DNA of 8,494 bases from an uncultured Robinsoniella sp. (GTDB taxonomy: Bacteria; Bacillota; Clostridia; Lachnospirales; Lachnospiraceae), in assembly GCA_900539655.1 (NCBI GenBank), contig UQCR01000186.1:1-8494 (forward strand), in the 5' to 3' direction. This document shows, piece after piece, positions 6,969-8,494 of this stretch (positions within the stretch are counted from its first letter, which is position 1; each line of letters begins with the position of its first letter). The notes under the pieces are model-generated. The model ran no database searches. It was given only the letters and a program-made list of their open reading frames with translations, and was not told the DNA's origin. A program made the translations under genes and the position numbers.

Positions 6969-6977
6969 TCAAGGCTT
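6904..6977. repeat. Inverted repeat just past the YcxB-like gene
   Basis: Perfect 9-bp arms AAGCCTTGA (6904-6912) and TCAAGGCTT (6969-6977) enclose 56 AT-rich bases. A short inner match (ACATG near 6914, CATGT near 6956) could lengthen the stem with an internal bulge. The right arm overlaps the stop codon of the YcxB-like gene, so on its transcript this would be a 3' structure. There is no proper U-run, so a terminator role is doubtful. Confidence 0.35.
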
Positions 6978-7472
6978 GCCTCCCACCTTACTTGATAAAA
7001 AACTAAATAATTCTTGATAGTTGCCACAATCACTTTTATGTATAAAAGAGTCATCAATTTTATGCTGCATAATAAGGATAATATCAGATTTAGTTTGAAC
7101 GATCCGTTTAATTTTATTATAACTTGTGTCTTTGGTACTATTGGATTCTTTATTTATGGAACGAAAATAGTCTTCATAAAATTCTGTATGAAAAGTCAAA
7201 TAATCTTGATTATATTTAGTTTTTGTTCTTTTCTCCCATTTTTGACTGATATACATGGGGTAAAAAAAAGCATAAATTAATAGGAGGGATGAAAATAATA
7301 ATAAAATAAGGTTATTGGAATGCTGTAAGTATATGAATACATATAATCCATATAAAGCTAAAATAGAAAACCAGATTCTAAGAACCAATAGAACAGTCTT
7401 GTATACATGAAGATATTGTTTCTGTATATCTTTTTTCGTAGCAGTTGATTTAATGATATATAACGGTTCCAT
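6969..7472 (-). CDS. YcxB-like membrane protein
   Basis: A 167-residue protein. Two adjacent predicted membrane helices (about 25-48 and 54-75) are followed by a basic stretch (KWEKRTKTKYN) and a soluble C-terminal part (about 92-165). That part has the run TFHTEFYEDYFRS, a YNKIKRIVQTKSDIILIM core and a terminal FIHKSDCGNYQELFSFL helix. This is the order seen in the YcxB-like C-terminal domain (PF14317), whose biochemical function is not known. The start is well supported by GGAGGTG six bases before the ATG. It is transcribed alone, against the exporter unit, with a possible extended -10 promoter at 7502-7510. No function should be assumed; the fold resembles small membrane proteins with a PH-like cytoplasmic domain, which is only an impression. 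Confidence 0.78.
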   Translation of the reverse strand: MEPLYIIKSTATKKDIQKQYLHVYKTVLLVLRIWFSILALYGLYVFIYLQHSNNLILLLFSSLLLIYAFFYPMYISQKWEKRTKTKYNQDYLTFHTEFYEDYFRSINKESNSTKDTSYNKIKRIVQTKSDIILIMQHKIDDSFIHKSDCGNYQELFSFLSSKVGGKP

Positions 7473-7501
7473 ATTTCACCTCCGGCGATATTATTAGATA
7501 A

Positions 7502-7510
7502 ATTATATCA
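7502..7510 (-). promoter_or_regulatory. Extended -10 promoter of the YcxB-like gene
   Basis: On the minus strand TGATATAAT matches the extended -10 consensus (TGnTATAAT) 29 bases before the start codon. The -35 region is poor, which is usual for extended -10 promoters. Confidence 0.5.
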
Positions 7511-7720
7511 TGTTGTTGATAATTTTCATATATAAACTTATGGAAATAAATGTAATAAAAAATACGCGTTTCATCAGGGAGAAATCTTCCACAATCCGTG
7601 ATGTACATGTGTTAGAAAGCAACTTTCAAACACGCTCTTGTATACAATATGCCTTCCATGGTGTAAAAAGTATATTAGTCATAACAAAGTTGAGATAATG
7701 TGCTAATAAACAGATATTAA

Positions 7721-7749
7721 TTGTAATGCATTTTTTAATGATATATAAT
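7721..7749 (+). promoter_or_regulatory. Promoter of the small membrane protein gene
   Basis: TTGTAA (7721-7726) and a perfect TATAAT (7744-7749) are 17 bases apart. Transcription would begin near 7756, giving a leader of fewer than 20 bases before ATG 7774. Confidence 0.55.
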
Positions 7750-7773
7750 AAAAGAAAAAGAGAGAGAAAAATA

Positions 7774-7956
7774 ATGAATGATATTATAAAATATTCAATA
7801 CAGGCAATTTATTATATTATATTGCTGACTTGCTTTCTTTTAGGATCTCCTTTGCTAAAGATTATTGCAGTGGTATTAATCGTAGCGGAACTAATGTTTA
7901 AGTTTATCCAAAAATTCATAGATTGTATATGGAAGCTTGTTAAGAAAAGACAGTAA
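7774..7956 (+). CDS. Small hydrophobic membrane protein, unknown function
   Basis: A 60-residue protein, not recognised. It has a short polar N-terminus (MNDIIKYS), a hydrophobic stretch about 11-25, a Gly-Ser-Pro turn at 24-26, a second hydrophobic stretch about 28-42 and a basic end (KLVKKRQ). A helical hairpin or single long membrane segment with a positive cytoplasmic tail is likely. The start at 7774 is preferred because it lies just downstream of the 7721-7749 promoter; the frame is open further back, but the upstream Met codons overlap the promoter. The ribosome binding site is weak (an AGAGAG run at 7760-7765). Possible roles are a small holin-like or toxin-like peptide or an accessory membrane subunit, with no evidence favouring any. 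Confidence 0.5.
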   Translation: MNDIIKYSIQAIYYIILLTCFLLGSPLLKIIAVVLIVAELMFKFIQKFIDCIWKLVKKRQ

Positions 7957-8022
7957 ATTAGCTAAACAAGATAAATGATCATTTTTAGAAGAAATTAGTA
8001 GTAAGTTCGCTCTAGCACTACA

Positions 8023-8124
8023 GCGAACGGTTTATAGTGTTCTATTAAATGACTTATATTGGGGTTTAGCTGATTAATGACGCTTTGTGTCAGTAGGTAG
8101 TGTACAGAAAGAGAAGGGGGCGAG
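8023..8124 (+). repeat. Right arm of the long inverted repeat
   Basis: Plus-strand partner of the left arm at 128-231, read in the opposite direction. The longest uninterrupted match is about 37 bases (8044-8073 and neighbours, through ATTGGGGTTTAGCTGA). Differences concentrate at 8074-8078 and 8091-8094. Similarity fades beyond 8124, with only scattered matches. Confidence 0.85.
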
Positions 8125-8204
8125 ATATCATTCGTTGATACAAAGCTGGTTTTCTCAGCATGATGAGACTAGACTCTGGGGTTGTGGCATGCTGGACGTT
8201 ATTG

Positions 8205-8219
8205 GCATAAAGCAACTGA
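8205..8219 (+). repeat. 15-bp direct repeat, copy 1
   Basis: GCATAAAGCAACTGA occurs here and again at 8370-8384, exactly 165 bases (55 codons) later, in the same reading frame (HKATD in copy 1, HKATE in copy 2). Confidence 0.7.
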
Positions 8220-8369
8220 TCTTGAGAACGGGATTGTTTCACATACTGCGATCAGAAAAAGGCATAGACTTTCATCTTCTATTATGTATAAACTGTTAAA
8301 ATATACCGCTCTACGTCCAATAAAGAACATCCATTTATACCCAGGGATCTATCATGTTGAATAAGAGGA

Positions 8370-8384
8370 GCATAAAGCAACTGA
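8370..8384 (+). repeat. 15-bp direct repeat, copy 2
   Basis: Perfect copy of 8205-8219. Translation after it (HKATEFITVISF) loosely resembles that after copy 1 (HKATDLENGIVS), so this could be a worn tandem duplication or two repeat-bounded edges of an insertion. Confidence 0.7.
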
Positions 8385-8494
8385 ATTTATCACAGTGATT
8401 AGTTTCTTCATTCCATAAAAAGAAGTAAACTTCATCTCCTTTTACGCATAAACAGCCGATACATACAATGTTGCATCCAAAAAAGAACGGCTAA

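Larger units (their letters stand above)
7473..7773. other. Divergent intergenic region
   Basis: About 300 bases separate the YcxB-like gene and the small membrane protein gene. It carries two outward promoters (7502-7510 minus; 7721-7749 plus). A 62-codon plus-strand frame (7510-7698) has no ribosome binding site and no recognisable domain and is not called. The middle, about 7555-7690, is less AT-rich than its surroundings and may be a decayed coding remnant, but I could not identify it on either strand. Confidence 0.45.
7957..8494. other. Gene-poor right flank
   Basis: No supported gene. It contains a 12-bp palindrome AAATGATCATTT (7973-7984) shortly after the small membrane protein gene, the right arm of the long inverted repeat (8023-8124), and a 15-bp direct repeat (8205-8219 and 8370-8384). 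Two overlapping frames of 60 to 70 codons (8087-8299 and 8182-8364) lack ribosome binding sites and known domains. The second resumes in the same frame after its stop, which could mean a decayed gene. Confidence 0.5.

Noticed and set aside
7014..7280. 88-codon plus-strand frame opposite the YcxB-like gene
   Set aside because: It is the antisense of a well-supported gene with a strong ribosome binding site, and its composition merely mirrors that gene.
7510..7698. 62-codon plus-strand frame
   Set aside because: No ribosome binding site and no recognised sequence; its start overlaps the minus-strand promoter region.
7973..7984. Palindrome AAATGATCATTT as a terminator of the small membrane protein gene
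   Set aside because: It has no loop of its own, is made mainly of A-T pairs and would form a very weak hairpin; it could equally be chance.
8087..8364. Two overlapping 60 to 70 codon frames in the right flank
   Set aside because: Neither has a ribosome binding site or known domain. The first begins with a GTG inside the repeat arm. They may be remnants but are not called as genes.

Overview
The window looks like an accessory region of a low-to-moderate GC Firmicute, most likely a Lachnospiraceae-type Clostridium. The reasons are the strong AGGAGG-type ribosome binding sites, TATAAT promoters, dense gene packing, and the protein families present (YafY/WYL regulator, GyrI-like protein, MarR plus paired ABC half-transporters, YcxB-like protein). 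The assignment rests on recognition of family style only; no search was run.

Layout. Bases 1-238 hold no convincing gene but contain the left arm (128-231) of a roughly 104-base repeat. Its inverted partner lies at 8023-8124, near the other end. On the minus strand, a GyrI-like small-molecule-binding protein (1854 to 1222) is followed after 62 bases by an HTH/WYL regulator of the YafY type (1159 to 239), probably as one transcription unit. The promoter of that unit carries a perfect 7+6+7 inverted repeat (1894-1913), a good candidate operator. Diverging on the plus strand is a MarR regulator (2077-2505), then two overlapping genes for a heterodimeric ABC exporter (2653-4398 and 4388-6268), closed by a clear intrinsic terminator (6294-6325). 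A 12-bp palindrome of the form TTGCGSGCGCAA sits on the -35 box of marR and again just after marR, before the exporter genes. MarR therefore probably represses itself and the exporter.

The part from about 6330 onward is more AT-rich and looks eroded. It holds a frameshifted DUF2798 membrane-protein gene (6660 to 6383, minus), an intact YcxB-like membrane protein (7472 to 6969, minus), a 60-residue membrane peptide with a good promoter of its own (7774-7956, plus), and then a gene-poor tail with the right repeat arm and a 15-bp direct repeat.

Taken together, the window carries two small xenobiotic-response modules. One pairs a ligand-sensing WYL regulator with a GyrI-like protein; the other is a MarR-controlled efflux pump with one degenerate and one canonical ATP site. 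Both lie between the arms of a long inverted repeat. Whether those arms are the ends of a mobile unit or two independent copies of a dispersed repeat cannot be decided from this window. No transposase, integrase, CRISPR array, tRNA or rRNA gene was recognised.
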